A stretch of 64,000 nt of DNA. It comes from Pachypanchax playfairii. Taxonomy: Eukaryota; Chordata; Actinopteri; Cyprinodontiformes; Aplocheilidae. Positions 35,255-47,268 of the stretch are shown piece by piece. A program made the translations under genes and the position numbers. The first letter of the stretch is position 1; each line of letters starts with the position of its first letter. The notes under the pieces were generated by a model. It did not search any database. It worked only from the letters and a program-made list of their open reading frames with translations, and was not told the DNA's origin. The stretch is from positions 5,305,006 through 5,369,005 of the forward strand of contig SSNP01000013.1 of the NCBI GenBank assembly GCA_006937955.1, given 5' to 3'.

Positions 35255-35370
35255 ATAGCCCCGCCCCCTGCCAACTCGCGTGGGCTGACTGGGAGTAACC
35301 AGACACCTCAGCGCGGCCGTTCATTGGCTATCTGCTGGGGGACTGTCATTTAACCGTTTCTATGGTAACA
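35255..35370 (-). promoter_or_regulatory. ptpn13: candidate ptpn13 promoter (X-box, CCAAT box, GC box)
   Basis: Read on the minus strand there is an RFX/X-box-like GTTTCTATGGTAAC palindrome (35356-35369), then a CCAAT box (ATTGG on plus at 35323-35327), then a GC box (CCCCGCCCCC at 35259-35268), in the order and spacing of a CpG-type promoter. The surrounding 150 bp is the most GC-rich part of the area. There is no TATA box. Confidence 0.5.
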
Positions 35371-36780
35371 CACAACCGGGAGCAAAAGATACAGCGTGCC
35401 GGTGTTACGTCGAGATGTGTCCCCCCTTTAAAAGGGTTTCTCCACACTTTAGCTTCTATTTCCCCCTTAACCTTTGATGATTGACGTTATAGTATTGTCG
35501 GAAAGTTGCGAAAACAAAAATCTTTATCATTTGTTTCTTTCATGCAAATTTTAGAACAAGAATTATCGTGGTGGCAGCTGAATGTCACCAATTTGAGGAT
35601 GCATCACACATTTAAAAATACATATAACCGATACATGCACGAAGTACATATCCTGGGATTTTTATTATTATACGTGAAAATGTCAGTTTTAGCAGGTGAA
35701 ATTTATCTAGATTACTGAAAACCTACTTGAACAGGCAGTAGGCTACTTAAACTGTCTGGGCTACACATCTCGACATAACATCTGAATCATGGAGGTGAAA
35801 AGCAGTTAATTAAAGGTTTATTTAGGGAACAAATACTATGATGAAAAAAAAGATAAGCAGACCCAAGATAAACTAAATGTTAACTATAGTGGCCTATAAA
35901 AGCAAAAAACAGCATCAACTTTAGACATAAAATGTCCACAAAAACACTGTAAACAATATAAACGTTTCAGGTTTGTTTTTAAGTTTTAAAGCTTTTTAAA
36001 TTCAATATCTTGAAATGCACAATTCTGTTGTGTTTTGTTTTTTGTGTTGTTCCATCAAGCATCTTGAGAAGCATGTCTTCTTTTACAATTGATCAGTGCA
36101 TTTCTGTGCATGTGGGTATGTCTGCTCTCGTAATAAATCAAAAGATGAAGTCAGTACCATTTGTAATCAGGTGAGCAACAGGATGTTCTCTAAAATGCAT
36201 ACTTGTTCAATATGTCATGTCCCTTCACTCTGCAGTTGTGTAAAGAAGTTTGGATTTCTTTGAAACTCAGTGAAAGAAATCAAGATTAACCAACACCTGC
36301 CCACTGAGTCATCTCCAGCCAGGAAACAATTTACAGCCGAGTACTTCCTTTACAGACTGCTTTACAGAAGCCATATTTATAATCTGTCTTTCCCCATCTA
36401 GTGGTTCTTAGTCTTCATTACAGGATGCCTTTCTTCAAAAGAAAAACAGTTCATTTGAATTTAAAACAGGTGAAACAGGCAATGATATTTACAAACACAG
36501 ATTTTTCAGAACTAGTAGTTTATGTATTTGAGATGTATAATTATTTCTGCACTCATCCAAAGTTATTTGTTTATGCTGAGGACAATTCAATATTTAAATT
36601 ATTTAAAAACAAAATGAATTTTAGCTTGCAGTTGCACTTGTGTCTGCATAAAATAAAATCTTAAAAGCGTGTTTATTTTCTCACGTGTCATGAATTGTAT
36701 ATAAAAACACATTTCTTTGTGACGTACTCTATTCTGTTGAATATTGCTGAATGGCAGGGGTCGATTAGAAATGAGACAAC
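35371..36780. other. divergent intergenic interval between ptpn13 and mapk10
   Basis: About 1.4 kb, mostly AT-rich, between the two candidate promoters. No gene was recognised. Regulatory elements shared by the pair could lie here, but none can be named from sequence. Confidence 0.5.
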
Positions 36781-36960
36781 TGACCAATAACAAGAACACT
36801 CAGTTCCATGTTTCTTATTGGCGGGACAGTTGGGAAAGGGATGGGACGCCCCCCCCTCCCCATCCTGACAAATAGCCTCCATGTGATGTTTCCTTTCTCT
36901 CTCCGTCTCTGCTCAGGCTTTGACGTCAGACGTGCTCCTGAGCGGTTGCTACAGCAACAT
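36781..36960 (+). promoter_or_regulatory. mapk10: candidate mapk10 promoter (CCAAT boxes, CRE, X-box-like)
   Basis: CCAAT at 36784-36788, an inverted CCAAT followed by GGCGGGA (36817-36826), a full CRE palindrome TGACGTCA (36921-36928) and an X-box-like GTTGCTACAGCAAC (36945-36958), in a local GC-richer stretch just upstream of a good splice donor at 37281. No TATA box. Placement agrees with the head-to-head orientation. Confidence 0.5.
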
Positions 36961-37280
36961 ATTTCCCTATGCCCCTTTTCCTCTTCCCTCCCTCTCCGAG
37001 CTCTGTTAGGTCCACAATGGTACAGCCAGCATCTTGCAGCACAATGGTTGCAAGGTGGTGAGCTGGAGAGTGATTCAGCATCAGCAACCCTCGGTTCCGT
37101 CCACCTCTGCTTTTATTTCATTTCCTTTCATCATCGCTCCTCTTTTCTTTGTCGTTTCCGTCGTTATCTGCATGAACGTCTTCATCACGCCTTCAAGGAT
37201 GATCTCCGCAATGTTTCTCGACGGGATGTTTTGAAAAGGACTGGCACCGGACTGGGAGCGTCATCAGCTGGCACGGAATG
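36960..37280 (+). other. mapk10: candidate mapk10 untranslated first exon
   Basis: GC-richer block ending GGCACGGAATG with donor GTAAGG at 37281. The first coding exon at 49927 has an acceptor six bases before its ATG, so at least one untranslated exon must lie upstream. The 5' edge is not determined, and further untranslated exons may exist in the 12.6 kb gap. Confidence 0.45.
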
Positions 37281-39674
37281 GTAAGGCCGCTTCTGAAAAT
37301 GCTTTCGGACCCCGTTGGACAGGAGGGTGAGGGGACGTTTATTGATCGGAAGGGAAGGTTAATGAAGTCCACCAGTGATGCTTCTGTGGGAAATAGACAG
37401 CGATTTAAATAATGACACCCCCCCCCCTCCTCCCCGCCCGCACCCTCCCCGAAAGCCTCAGCTGTTGTTTTATAACAACTCGCACCATTATGGCGTTAGT
37501 CCGGGACCTGGTACTGTGTTGTCTGTCTGCACCTCCGAGCTTTTTGTCCCTAAATAAACACAAAGAATAGTGTCACTGTATAGGATGAAACATTTCACAT
37601 GAAAACAGGATGAATCTGCGGGGAAAAGACTTTGTCTTTTGACGCATCCGCAGCTTTATGCAGATTTGCGAAAGGATGATGGATGAATGATGCTCTTCAA
37701 AACACAGGCTACATACTGTAGTGTAGGCCTTCATGCAGGGCTGCCCGCCCCCCCTTCAGAAGTCAGCTGCGCACCTTGTGCATTATGCAGAGCATCACTA
37801 CTTTACCAGGACAAAACCAAACTCAGATCTGTAACTCTACACGTTTATATCAGTTCTAGTTTTTCAGTTCTTTACCGGCAAACAAACACATTCTGAGCTG
37901 AAGACATTATATTAATTATAGATTCATATATTTTTCATCAGCTATAGTTCTAATATTTGAGCTGTTTCTGCTTGTGTTGCACATAAATAGAAGATTTTTA
38001 TTGGCTTTGCCAATGATAGTGAACTTGAAGCAGCAATCTGGATTAACGAGTTAAGACTAACAGAGGCAGGTAATTTCTCCAAATCAGCTCTACCCACACT
38101 TCATTAAAAGGCACCTCATTAGACTATAAAACCATTTGATCCATTACATTGTTGCACAGGTATGCACGAGGTAGACTGTGATGTTTATGGGGCCTTTACT
38201 GAGCTTTCTGTTCTGCTAATTTTATTTTTTAATGCAGTTGTTTGATGCAAGCTCACGGTCATGAACCAATTGCTGTGAAGTTAGTAAAGGTTTATAAGTG
38301 TCACAACAAACTCAAAGACTGCACCGGGGCAGTTTTTAGTGCTGTGACCTTGGGTGCTGAATAATTCAAGAGCATGCTTCCATGCTTGTGGGAAGCTCTG
38401 CAGGGAACAGAGCCTAACACTTAAACAAAGCTTTATAGGGGTGTTTCTGCAGGGACGAATGGAAGTGAAGCAAAATCTCCCTTATACAATAAAAAAACTC
38501 AATTTTCTTTGTTTACTTTGGGAGAAAAATGCCTGTGAAAAAACTTTTTCCAAAAGTAAAAAGTAACATGCTTTTGCATCATGAAGCCATTGCTTCTTTT
38601 AGTGTTTCACAAACAGAAGATTAACAAAATCGAATCCCCTGCTTGTATTTGCAGAGGAGAATCATTAATAGCCACAAGCAAACTCAGGGTATGTTGCACT
38701 AAGACGATTGTCTTTCAGTTCCAGTTCTGATTTGCAGAGTCGGGAGCATCAATGTGCTTTGTTGTGTAATAATATCAGGAGATATTTTAGAATCTGATAA
38801 TGGTGGGAAAGCAAAGCATCATCTTATTATAAGAAGACTTATACCTGCATGTGCTGAATAGGAAGTCTCTCAAAGAAGATGTCATTTTATTATCATCTTT
38901 TATCAAAACTGGACTCAAATCTACCAAATAAATGCAATTTACAATAAATCAAGCTGTCAAATAGAGAATGGGGGGGGATAATCTTCCTTGGCATCAGTCA
39001 CTTTAATATCCTCATTAGTCTTTTACTGGCATCAGTCCTTTAATTATAAGTTCAGTCAAAGTCATTAGGAAAGAATGGATTAATGAGGAACTCTGACGTT
39101 GTCTGTCATTATCCTCTGACCCTGGCTAAATATTAATCCTAGCTTGATTTAGAAGAATTAAAATCAACATTTGTTTAATAATTATTAGTTAAACTTTAAA
39201 GTAAAGCAAGGATAAGATGTGGGCTTATTTTGAGATTTATTATCGCTAGAAAATAAGTCATATTTTCCAAAGAAATTGCTTACTTGAAATAATAATATCA
39301 TTATGGCGCAAAAACCAAGTCTTTTTATGCTCTTTTCAGTTGAATTTAATATCACTGTCACAACACTTAGAGATGTTTTTAATATAAAGAGCAAATCAAA
39401 GCATGAATCATGATTCATTTTTAACATGGCAAAACAAGCCTTTCTTAGTCAAAACAATTAGTATTTCTCTTTATATCAAGAATTGTTGAGAAGAGATTAA
39501 AAAAGTAGAAATAAGTATAAATAATAGAATTGTTTTGGCTTTGTCTTGAATCTGAAGTTAGAAAAAATATTCCTGTGTCTCGAGTTTGAAAATAATTTGT
39601 GTTCAGAAACAGTATTCACTGCAGTGTTATATAATTAAATCTGATCAGCCCTTTATGCAACTTTTATTTAATTA

Positions 39675-39764
39675 TTTTACATAGCATATATATATATATA
39701 TATATGCTATGTAAAAAAAATAAATTATATATATAAACATATATATATATATATATATATGTTT
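39675..39764. repeat. two adjacent perfect AT palindromes
   Basis: The first (39675-39716) has arms TTTTACATAGCA/TGCTATGTAAAA around an AT run. The second (39735-39764) has arms AAACAT/ATGTTT around an AT run. Both can extrude as cruciforms. Confidence 0.85.
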
Positions 39765-40385
39765 TTTGGGGCCTTTACAGATAGTTATGTGCAACACTTA
39801 AAGCTGAGTCAGATTTGGCTCCAATCTCCCAGCACCAGCACATCTGGTGGGGAGAATTAAGGGTTACCAAAGGTCAGAGATTGTAGCAGCTCAGGGAACG
39901 TGAAAGGATTTTAGAGCGGCATAAAAAACACCAGGAAAAATGCTGGAGCTGCAAACCTGCTTCATTCTACTAAACATTTGGTGATTTTCATATGGACTAA
40001 GTTTTGGTGGTCAGGTATGCAAGTATAATACAATTAAATGTATGTGAGAGATCTGGGCCGTGCAAGCTAGAGTTTAGAAATGATTTATTTTTAGGCAACA
40101 GTAGGCAGATTCATAAAAACTAAATTGTGATTATTTGATGTAATCACAGATAATGAGGCCCTAAAATGAGAGTATTTTATAGACAGCTCAGTAATTTCTA
40201 GAGCTCCTTCTCTTTAAAAAAGATTAGAATAATGTGCTCAGCACCTGTCAGAGGTGTTGTTACCAAGCAGCTTATCAGGAAAGTGCAGTGAAAGCAGGTT
40301 ATCAGCAAACTTGTTTATTAAAAGTAAATCAAGAGACACGAGAGGCACCAGTGATGAACTCCTGCTGCTGTTTTGTTTTCCTGGC

Positions 40386-40640
40386 TCAGCCTGCAGCTAG
40401 AAGTGCTTCCCTTCCCCTCCCCTGAGCCCAAATGGGAGGCTGCGCCTCGTTTGGCTCAGGCTGCACAGTAACGGCGAGGCAGAGCTGCATACTGCAGGAG
40501 TGAGCGAGGCTGAGGCTGCTGATCCAAACACTCTCACTCACAATGGAGCTTCGAGGGAGGGGGGGGGGGTCGGCTGCAGCGAGGCTGGGAGCCTGGCAGC
40601 AGAAACGGTGGGAGTGACGGGATGGACAAAAGAGAGGCAG
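40386..40640 (+). promoter_or_regulatory. mapk10: GC-rich island in mapk10 intron 1, possible alternative promoter
   Basis: A sharply GC-richer stretch in AT-rich surroundings, with repeated GAGGCTG/GCTGCAG motifs, a poly-G run (40560-40569) and several CpGs. JNK genes use alternative 5' exons, so a second promoter is possible. There is no direct evidence such as a clear exon or donor. Confidence 0.25.
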
Positions 40641-42445
40641 GGAAAAGGGGGAGGCTTTCTTGATTAGCAAAGATGGAGGGAAGACATGGATGGATGTGGA
40701 CAATGCTGTGGTGAGCATTGTGTGACACCCACAAAAGAGTGCAGCTTTCAGAATTTTGACAGAAGGAGAAATATATGACGAGAAGAGAGGAAGCCAAGAG
40801 GGGATATTAGAGGGAACAATAACAGCAGTGGACATCTGAAGCAGCACTTTGTCCATTTTTTCATCCCTCTTAAAACACTCAATCAGATCATTCAATGCAG
40901 ACGTTAAACACGGCCAGACTAAATCCTGTGGGATTTTACCGGAAAAGAGTCACAGTGATGAATAACAGAAACGCTGTTTTTTAAGTGTTAAAATGAGGTG
41001 GCAGAAATAGATGAAATCTTGTTTGACTACAGCAAGTACATGAAAGGTAGCTATTTTAAAACAACTTTCAATAAAAACTGGTTTTAATGTGATTGAATCC
41101 CTTAATTTTCACCTTATATCAAAGATAAACTAAAAATAATTAAAATAAACTTTGTGCAAATGTATAGTTACTAAATTCAGGTCTGTGCAGTTTTCAAGCA
41201 TAACAAAACCAAACACAAACCTCATACGCAGCAAACAGTTCAGCGTTGCACTGTCACTATGGCAACATGATCTGGTGACAGCCTTGTCAAAAACCTGGCT
41301 GTCGTGACTGATGTGATAAATGTTCTTTTATTTTTATTATTCGGCTCGATGTGTCAATCACTGGTGCTCAGACTGAAGTTTGAACAAGCTGCAGAGATTT
41401 AATAAGAGATCGATTATTGGTCCAAAAATTTTGCTTTATTTTGTTACAATGAAATATTATATTTTGTAAATAACTTCACTAAATACAAAATAATTTGAAA
41501 TTCTGATTTTATTTGTTAACTAAGGTTTAAAAAATGTATTATCAAAGCCAACCAGCTTTTATGTGAGAAAGTTAACTTAACCCACCTAATATCTGGTTTT
41601 ACTGCAATCAAGTGTTTGTGATTATTGACAACAAGTCTTTCACATCACTGTGGAGGAATTTTGACCCACTTGTATTTGCAGAATTGATTTAATTCAGTCA
41701 GATCAGAGTGTTTTCAAGCAACAGCAGCCTGTTTAAATTTATGTTTATGTTAGTTTGACCCTTCCAAAAAGTAGCCCTTTGTTTGGGTTTGGTTTGCATA
41801 GATTTTTCTAAATTAAAAAAATGAAATCATCTATTAAAATCTTACATTTACTCCAGTTATCTTTGTTTGAGATTAAAAAGGCTTACTTGAAGTCTGGGAA
41901 AAGAAACACAACCAGAACTGAGACTTTCATCTTTTTACATTCAGCCATTTTTTTTTTGTCCTTTGCAAATTTGCATTTACAAGTTGCAACTTTAGAAATT
42001 TGTTATGACACATTTTAACACATTTTACCAACATGTTTATATTTCTCATCCTCACCTGTCATGATGATTTTCATGGTCTCAGAGTGGGTGTGATGATGTT
42101 CGCTCTCTTACCTTCACTGTCCATGTACATGAAATTACTTTGACACAGGAACTGATTTGTTTACTCAGACTGGAAATTTAGAAGACCTCTATCAGACGTC
42201 ACTTGTCAATTCCAGAAAAAGGGACATGGTCACACTTCTAACATCCTCCAAACTTTGACAAATGGGCACTTCTCCCAAATAAATCCTAAACTCAGAGTAA
42301 ACACAAAGTTAACTCAAAAGGTACAAGAGCAAGGACGAGTGAAACATTTTCTGTTTCTGTAAAGCTAAAATTTCCCAGTGTTACAAACAGTTGACAAAAA
42401 ATGCACATTTTGTTGCTCCAAATAAATCATATGCAACTTCCTACT

Positions 42446-42555
42446 TATCTAAGAGCTCTACTTCTTTAACAGGGAAAGTACTTTCCTTAAAAGCCTTTGT
42501 ACTGGATTCTCCATGTGGTGGATGATCTAACTACAGGTGGCAGATAGCAATTGTA
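42446..42555. repeat. dispersed CTACTTCTTTAACAG repeat, copy 1
   Basis: One of four related copies in mapk10 introns (others about 57797-57905, 60699-60775 and 62211-62306). The shared pattern is CTACTTCTTTAACAGG, then AGTACTTTCC and AAAA. Longer copies also share GTGGATGATCTAA. The family name is unknown to me. Confidence 0.6.
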
Positions 42556-42651
42556 TTGTTTTCATCACTATCACATTATCTAATTAAATATATTAGAATT
42601 AAAATAATATTGAAAATAACAACATCATGCCATGTATGAGGCTTTAAAGGG

Positions 42652-43904
42652 TTAAAGGGGCCATTTCATACACATTTCAGGACTTTGTGGTTATTTCTTA
42701 AGTATTAACCAGTAAAATGAAACATTTTATATCTAAAAACCGCATTAAAATTCGGGTGGTTCCGGCTCCTTCCGTCAGGCTGCTTCGACTGCTTCATCAG
42801 CAGCTCGTTCATATTCATTGTTCGAATTTGCTGGACTCTGATTGGCTAACAAACTAGCCTATGAGAGCAAGGTATACTGTTTACTGCCCTGCTGCGCATG
42901 GCAACGTCAGAAGCTGTGTCTTCCTGTTTGCTACGTACAGCTTTTTAGCTAGCAGCATACTAGGCATAGTTTCAACTGCGGGAGCTGCCGAAAACTAACA
43001 AACAAAGAAGTTGTGACGAAACAGATACAACAATTCAAACTCGGGAGAACTCGGGTGTTATTGTCACCTGCGTAGTTTGAGATGTTAAAACTGAAAGAGA
43101 AGTTGTTGACCTGTTTTCACACCCACTATGAAGGTAAGAACACCTGTGGAGCTAAAATATTCAACAGAAACGTCAGAAAAAAAAAATATTGATACACTTG
43201 ATGTACACTTGATGTATCAGCGTCGGAATTAAACTGGACTCCAAACAGTCCGCCTCCTTATATTTTTTTCCTTCTCTTTGAATTCTTGCTTGTATGTTCT
43301 CTCAATGTAAGTCGCTTTGGATAAAAGCGTCTGCTAAATGACAGTAGTAGTAGTAGTAGTAGTAGTAAAATGAAACATTTTATATCTAAAAACCGTCAGG
43401 AAACACTGATTAACAGACCTTTCAATCTGTCTGCGTTAAAATTCGGGTGGTTCCGGCTCCTTCCGTCAGGCTGCTTCGACTGCTTCATCAGCAGCTCGTT
43501 CATATTCATTGTTCGAATTTGCTGGACTCTGATTGGCTAACAAACTAGCCTATGAGAGCAAGGTATACTGTTTACTGCCCTGCTGCGCATGGCAACGTCA
43601 GAAGCTGTGTCTTCCCGTTTGCTACGTACAGCTTTTTAGCTAGCAGCATACTAGGCGTAGTTTCAACTGCGGGAGCTGCCGAAAACTAACAAACAAAGGA
43701 GTTGTGACGAAACAGATACAGGCCGTTCAAACTCGGGAGAACTCGGGTGTTATTGTCACCTGCGTAGTTTGAGATGTTAAAACTGAAAGAGAAGTTGTTG
43801 ACCTGTTTTCACACCCACTATGAAGGTAAGAACACCTGTGGAGCTAAAATATTCAACAGAAACGTCAGAAAAAAAAAACGTTTTTAATGGAAGGGCCTCT
43901 TTAA
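42652..43904. mobile_element. TTAA-flanked MITE with an internal near-identical duplication
   Basis: Left end TTAAAGGGGCC, right end GGCCTCTTTAA (inverted), consistent with a piggyBac-type TTAA target. A block of about 450-500 bp appears twice (about 42715-43178 and 43366-43880) with only scattered differences. The two copies are separated by about 190 bp that ends in an L2-like tail and a TAG microsatellite. The first copy lacks the right terminus and the second lacks the left. There is no transposase. A third, truncated copy starts at 58907. Confidence 0.7.
43290..43367 (+). mobile_element. 3' tail of an L2-type LINE/SINE with (TAG)n
   Basis: Contains GTCGCTTTGGATAAAAGCG followed by TCTGCTAAATGACA and about eight TAG units, the widely shared 3' tail of fish L2-clade LINEs and the SINEs they mobilise. 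It sits between the two halves of the duplicated TTAA element. The 5' part is too diverged to name. Confidence 0.65.
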
Positions 43905-46645
43905 AATAAAAAGTTCTCCATAGATTGTCACATTTAATCTGACATTTAAAAAAACATGTAAAACATATTCAACTGGATTTTGAACCACATGGATGCCACG
44001 TCTTATTATCTGTCCCTTCACCATTCACTCTGATTTTAGCGACAGTGTTTGTCTGGTATCACGAGCACTTGCCATTTTTCTGCTAATGGTTTGTCCTTTT
44101 GCCAACTCACTCCCACCATTCAACACTTCCAGTAACTCTTAGTGTTGGCAGGTTATTACAGTTTGTATAACACAGCAAGGCTGCACTGGCAGAGGACTTT
44201 AAAACATTCACATTTCTAGCAAAAAGGTATGTTTTTTTTGTTTAAATTTACCACGTAATGTTAAAATAAATGTTCTTGTTTACAAATGATAACATCAGAA
44301 TTATTCTTACAAGTTTGTAGTAGTCACTATTTTTATTTCATATTTCAAAAGTTATTTTTAACTATTTCATTGAGAACTGGGAGCTCTGCTCTGTTGTTTG
44401 TAAACTTTTTAGTTTGATGATGTTTTTTGTAATAGAACATATTTGCTAGATGTTTTTTCCTAAATTAAAACAAGTATTTAAACAGTACACTGTCTGAAAT
44501 GATCTTTTATCTTTTTTTCTGTGAATGGGGTAGGCTTTTAAATTGATGTATTTTTACTTATAAATAACTTTGAAAATATCTGAATTGTTGAAATGAAAAA
44601 AATCGTGATAAAATCGTGATTTTGAAAAAAAAAAACAACAAAAAATCGTGATATGTTTTTTTTTTCCCCATATAACCCACCCCTAGTTAGGGGTACAATC
44701 AATCCTTGTGGCCAGAGTAGGTATTACAAAAACACACGATGAGAATGCGTGTCTCCAAAAACTATTTTTTTAAATCTTGCTCTTCAGGGCTGTTTGAATA
44801 GTGGAAAAATATATTTTGTTTTTAAAAAGTATTTGTTTGAATTGAAGATAACCTTTTTTAGATGAAGATGTTTATTTCTTTCCTTTCAGGGCAAAAAGTA
44901 AAAAAAACAAAACAAAACAGTTGGTTAGTAGATTATGGGAGACCCTCAAAATATTTTAGTTTTCCTTGCCTCTCAGGGCTTCCATATTTACTATGACAGA
45001 AAGATGATGTATTTATTAGCTGTCCTCGTAATCTGACACATCTCTGTACATTATTTCTCCTTTGTTCAGTCTGTGGCTTTCTGGTCCCTTTTTTAATTTT
45101 ATTTGATGAAAATGAAGTGACAAAATCAGACAGAAGGGTCTGTGCACAAGCATCACATCCACTGGTAAAATGTGAATAGCAGGAATGGGCTTTTTTTGTG
45201 AAAGGTCAGGAAAAAATAAGCAGAACTCTACAACCTCTGTGTCCTACATTCCTGCTTTTAAAGCTGCCTCACTCCATTTGGAGTGAGCTCAGACATTAAA
45301 GCCTGATCTGTGATGGTATTATGGGACTGCTGGGGCTAGATAATACATGTCTAGAAAGTTCTAGATATTCCTCCTTAAAGCAAAAAAAGCACATAATCTC
45401 ATTTGCATTTCTAAATTTTATGAACGATCATGAAAAACTGCTGGGAATGTTGATCTTGGTTTTATGATAATGTCAGTTTGATATACAGTAGCTGTAGAAG
45501 ATATCAACTTAGATCTGCCATTTTATGTTATTTTACTAACTTTATTATAGCGAGACTTTCAGATGAGATTGGATTGTAATCAAGAGAAGCAACTAGAATG
45601 AGAAATGACAACTCTAAAGTGAAAATCATGGTTTCACAGTCCATCCAAATTTAGTCTCCTGGTGACCCAGTCTTTACTTAAACCAGGACACTTCCTTTTG
45701 CCCAGAGTTTTTCCTGTGTTAGCTTAAGTACTATAATTTTCTATGAAGCTGTTAACTTTCTTCACACATGAATAAGCCATAAAGAGAGTTCAAACATAAT
45801 CAGAACATTAACCCTGTAAATGTAATTACCGAGAAGGGAAAAAGGTAAGATCTTTAGTAGTCTGACTGCTGAGTGTTCTGGGAATCATTTTTTAATATAG
45901 TTTTGTGATTTTAATGACACAAATGCCATAAATTGTGCAAAGCTGAATAAGGTCAATGCCATCCATTTGGGTCCTTCAGTTCCGCAGCTGAGTATTTCCA
46001 ATTTAATATGCCAATTATACATTTGGTAATTCAGCCACAGTGAATAAACTTTGTTCAAAAGGTACACACTAAAAACAGTTGGGTTTAAAATAACCCAATT
46101 TGGGCTGTTTTATAACCCAACCGCTGGATCAATATTGCACCAACCCAGCAGTAGTTAATTTGACCTAGCAAGATGTGTTCCTCCATTTAACCCAGCAGAT
46201 GAGTTAAATATTCCACCCAAATTCTGGGTCAAAATAACCACATATCTGGGTAAATTCAACCACACATAGCTGTTATTTATTCTACCCAAATGCTGGGCCA
46301 AATTAATTAAAATTCTGGGTTGTTTCAACTAATTATGTGTTATTTACTCTAACCAAATGCTGCGTCAAACTAACTACAAATCTGGGTTGTTTCAACACCA
46401 TATATTGTTCAGTAATTAAATGTAAAGTACAGAACTGCCACAGGATTTTTAACATGTACAAAATAAGCAGGCAAATAGCAGTTTACGAAAGTCACAGCAA
46501 ACCCACGCGCGCTGTTTGTAAAAGGCTCATGACATCGGCTACATGGCTAGCTACATTGCTAGCCAAACCAACCGGCCTCAACAACATACAGAGACCACTT
46601 CAATATGTAATGTAATACAGATGTGATGGGAATTAGATGGTGTAC

Positions 46646-46984
46646 ACGGCCGTGGCTCAGGCAGTAGAGCGGGTCGTCTGGTAACTGGAAGGTTTCTGGT
46701 TCGAATCCCTGCTCTCCCCAGAAAAAGATCGCTGTGTCCTTAGGCATGACACTTAACCCACCTTGCCTGTTTAATGGTGGCCGGAGGGTCCGGCAGCGCC
46801 AGTGTCTGGCCTCGTCTCTGTCAGTGTGTGTCCCAGGACAGCTGTGACTACATGTGTGTAGTTCATCATCACCAAACGTGTGAGTGTGTGCATGAATGGG
46901 TGACAAAAAACTGTAGTGTGAAGTGCTTTGGGGGTCGTAGGACCTGAGTAAAGCGCTATACAAGTACACGCCATTTACCATTTT
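46646..46984 (+). mobile_element. tRNA-derived SINE
   Basis: The head has a pol III A box (GTGGCTCAGGCAGTAGAGCG) and B box (GGTTCGAATCC at 46698-46708) in tRNA spacing. The tail has AAGTGCTTTGGG and AAAGCGCTATACAAGTACA followed by GCCATTTACCA, a common 3' end of fish SINEs mobilised by LINEs. About 340 bp, apparently full length. Confidence 0.85.
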
Positions 46985-47072
46985 ACACAAACCACTAGGA
47001 TAAGTTTTCTTGTCCCAGCTCAGATCACAGCCAAAATGGAGCCTAGCATGTGGATTCATGGTGGAGGAAGAC

Positions 47073-47268
47073 AACCCAGGTGCTGAGTCACAATAACCCT
47101 GATGCTGAGTCACAATAACCCAGGTGCTGAGTCATGATAACCCAGGTGCTGAGTCACACAACCCAGATGCTGAGTCACGATAACCCAGGTGCTGAGTTAC
47201 AATAACCCTGGTGCTGAGTCATAATAACCCAGGTGCTGAGTCACGATAACCCAGGTGCTGAGTCAACC
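47073..47268. repeat. 22-bp minisatellite carrying AP-1/NF-E2 sites
   Basis: Nine units of about 22 bp (pattern ATAACCCAGGTGCTGAGTCAC). TGAGTCA occurs at 47084, 47106, 47128, 47150, 47171, 47215, 47237 and 47259. One unit (47193) has TGAGTTA. Seven of the eight intact sites are followed by C or T, giving the NF-E2/MARE form TGCTGAGTCAY. Confidence 0.9.

Noticed and set aside
36808..37284. A 158-codon plus-strand open frame covering the proposed mapk10 first exon
   Set aside because: It ends right at the splice donor, its composition (Arg/Ser/Leu/His from GC-rich sequence) resembles no family, and JNK3 has no such N-terminal extension. Most likely a chance frame over an untranslated exon.
40386..40895. 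A 169-codon minus-strand open frame in mapk10 intron 1
   Set aside because: Low-complexity Ser/Pro/Leu composition from the GC-rich island, no splice or family signal. Considered only as a possible regulatory region.
46646..46720. Possible tRNA gene
   Set aside because: A and B boxes are present, but the sequence continues into a SINE body and tail and has no proper acceptor stem. It is the SINE head.
46559..47113. A 184-codon minus-strand open frame near the SINE
   Set aside because: It runs through the SINE antisense strand and into the minisatellite, so it is repeat-derived and not a gene.
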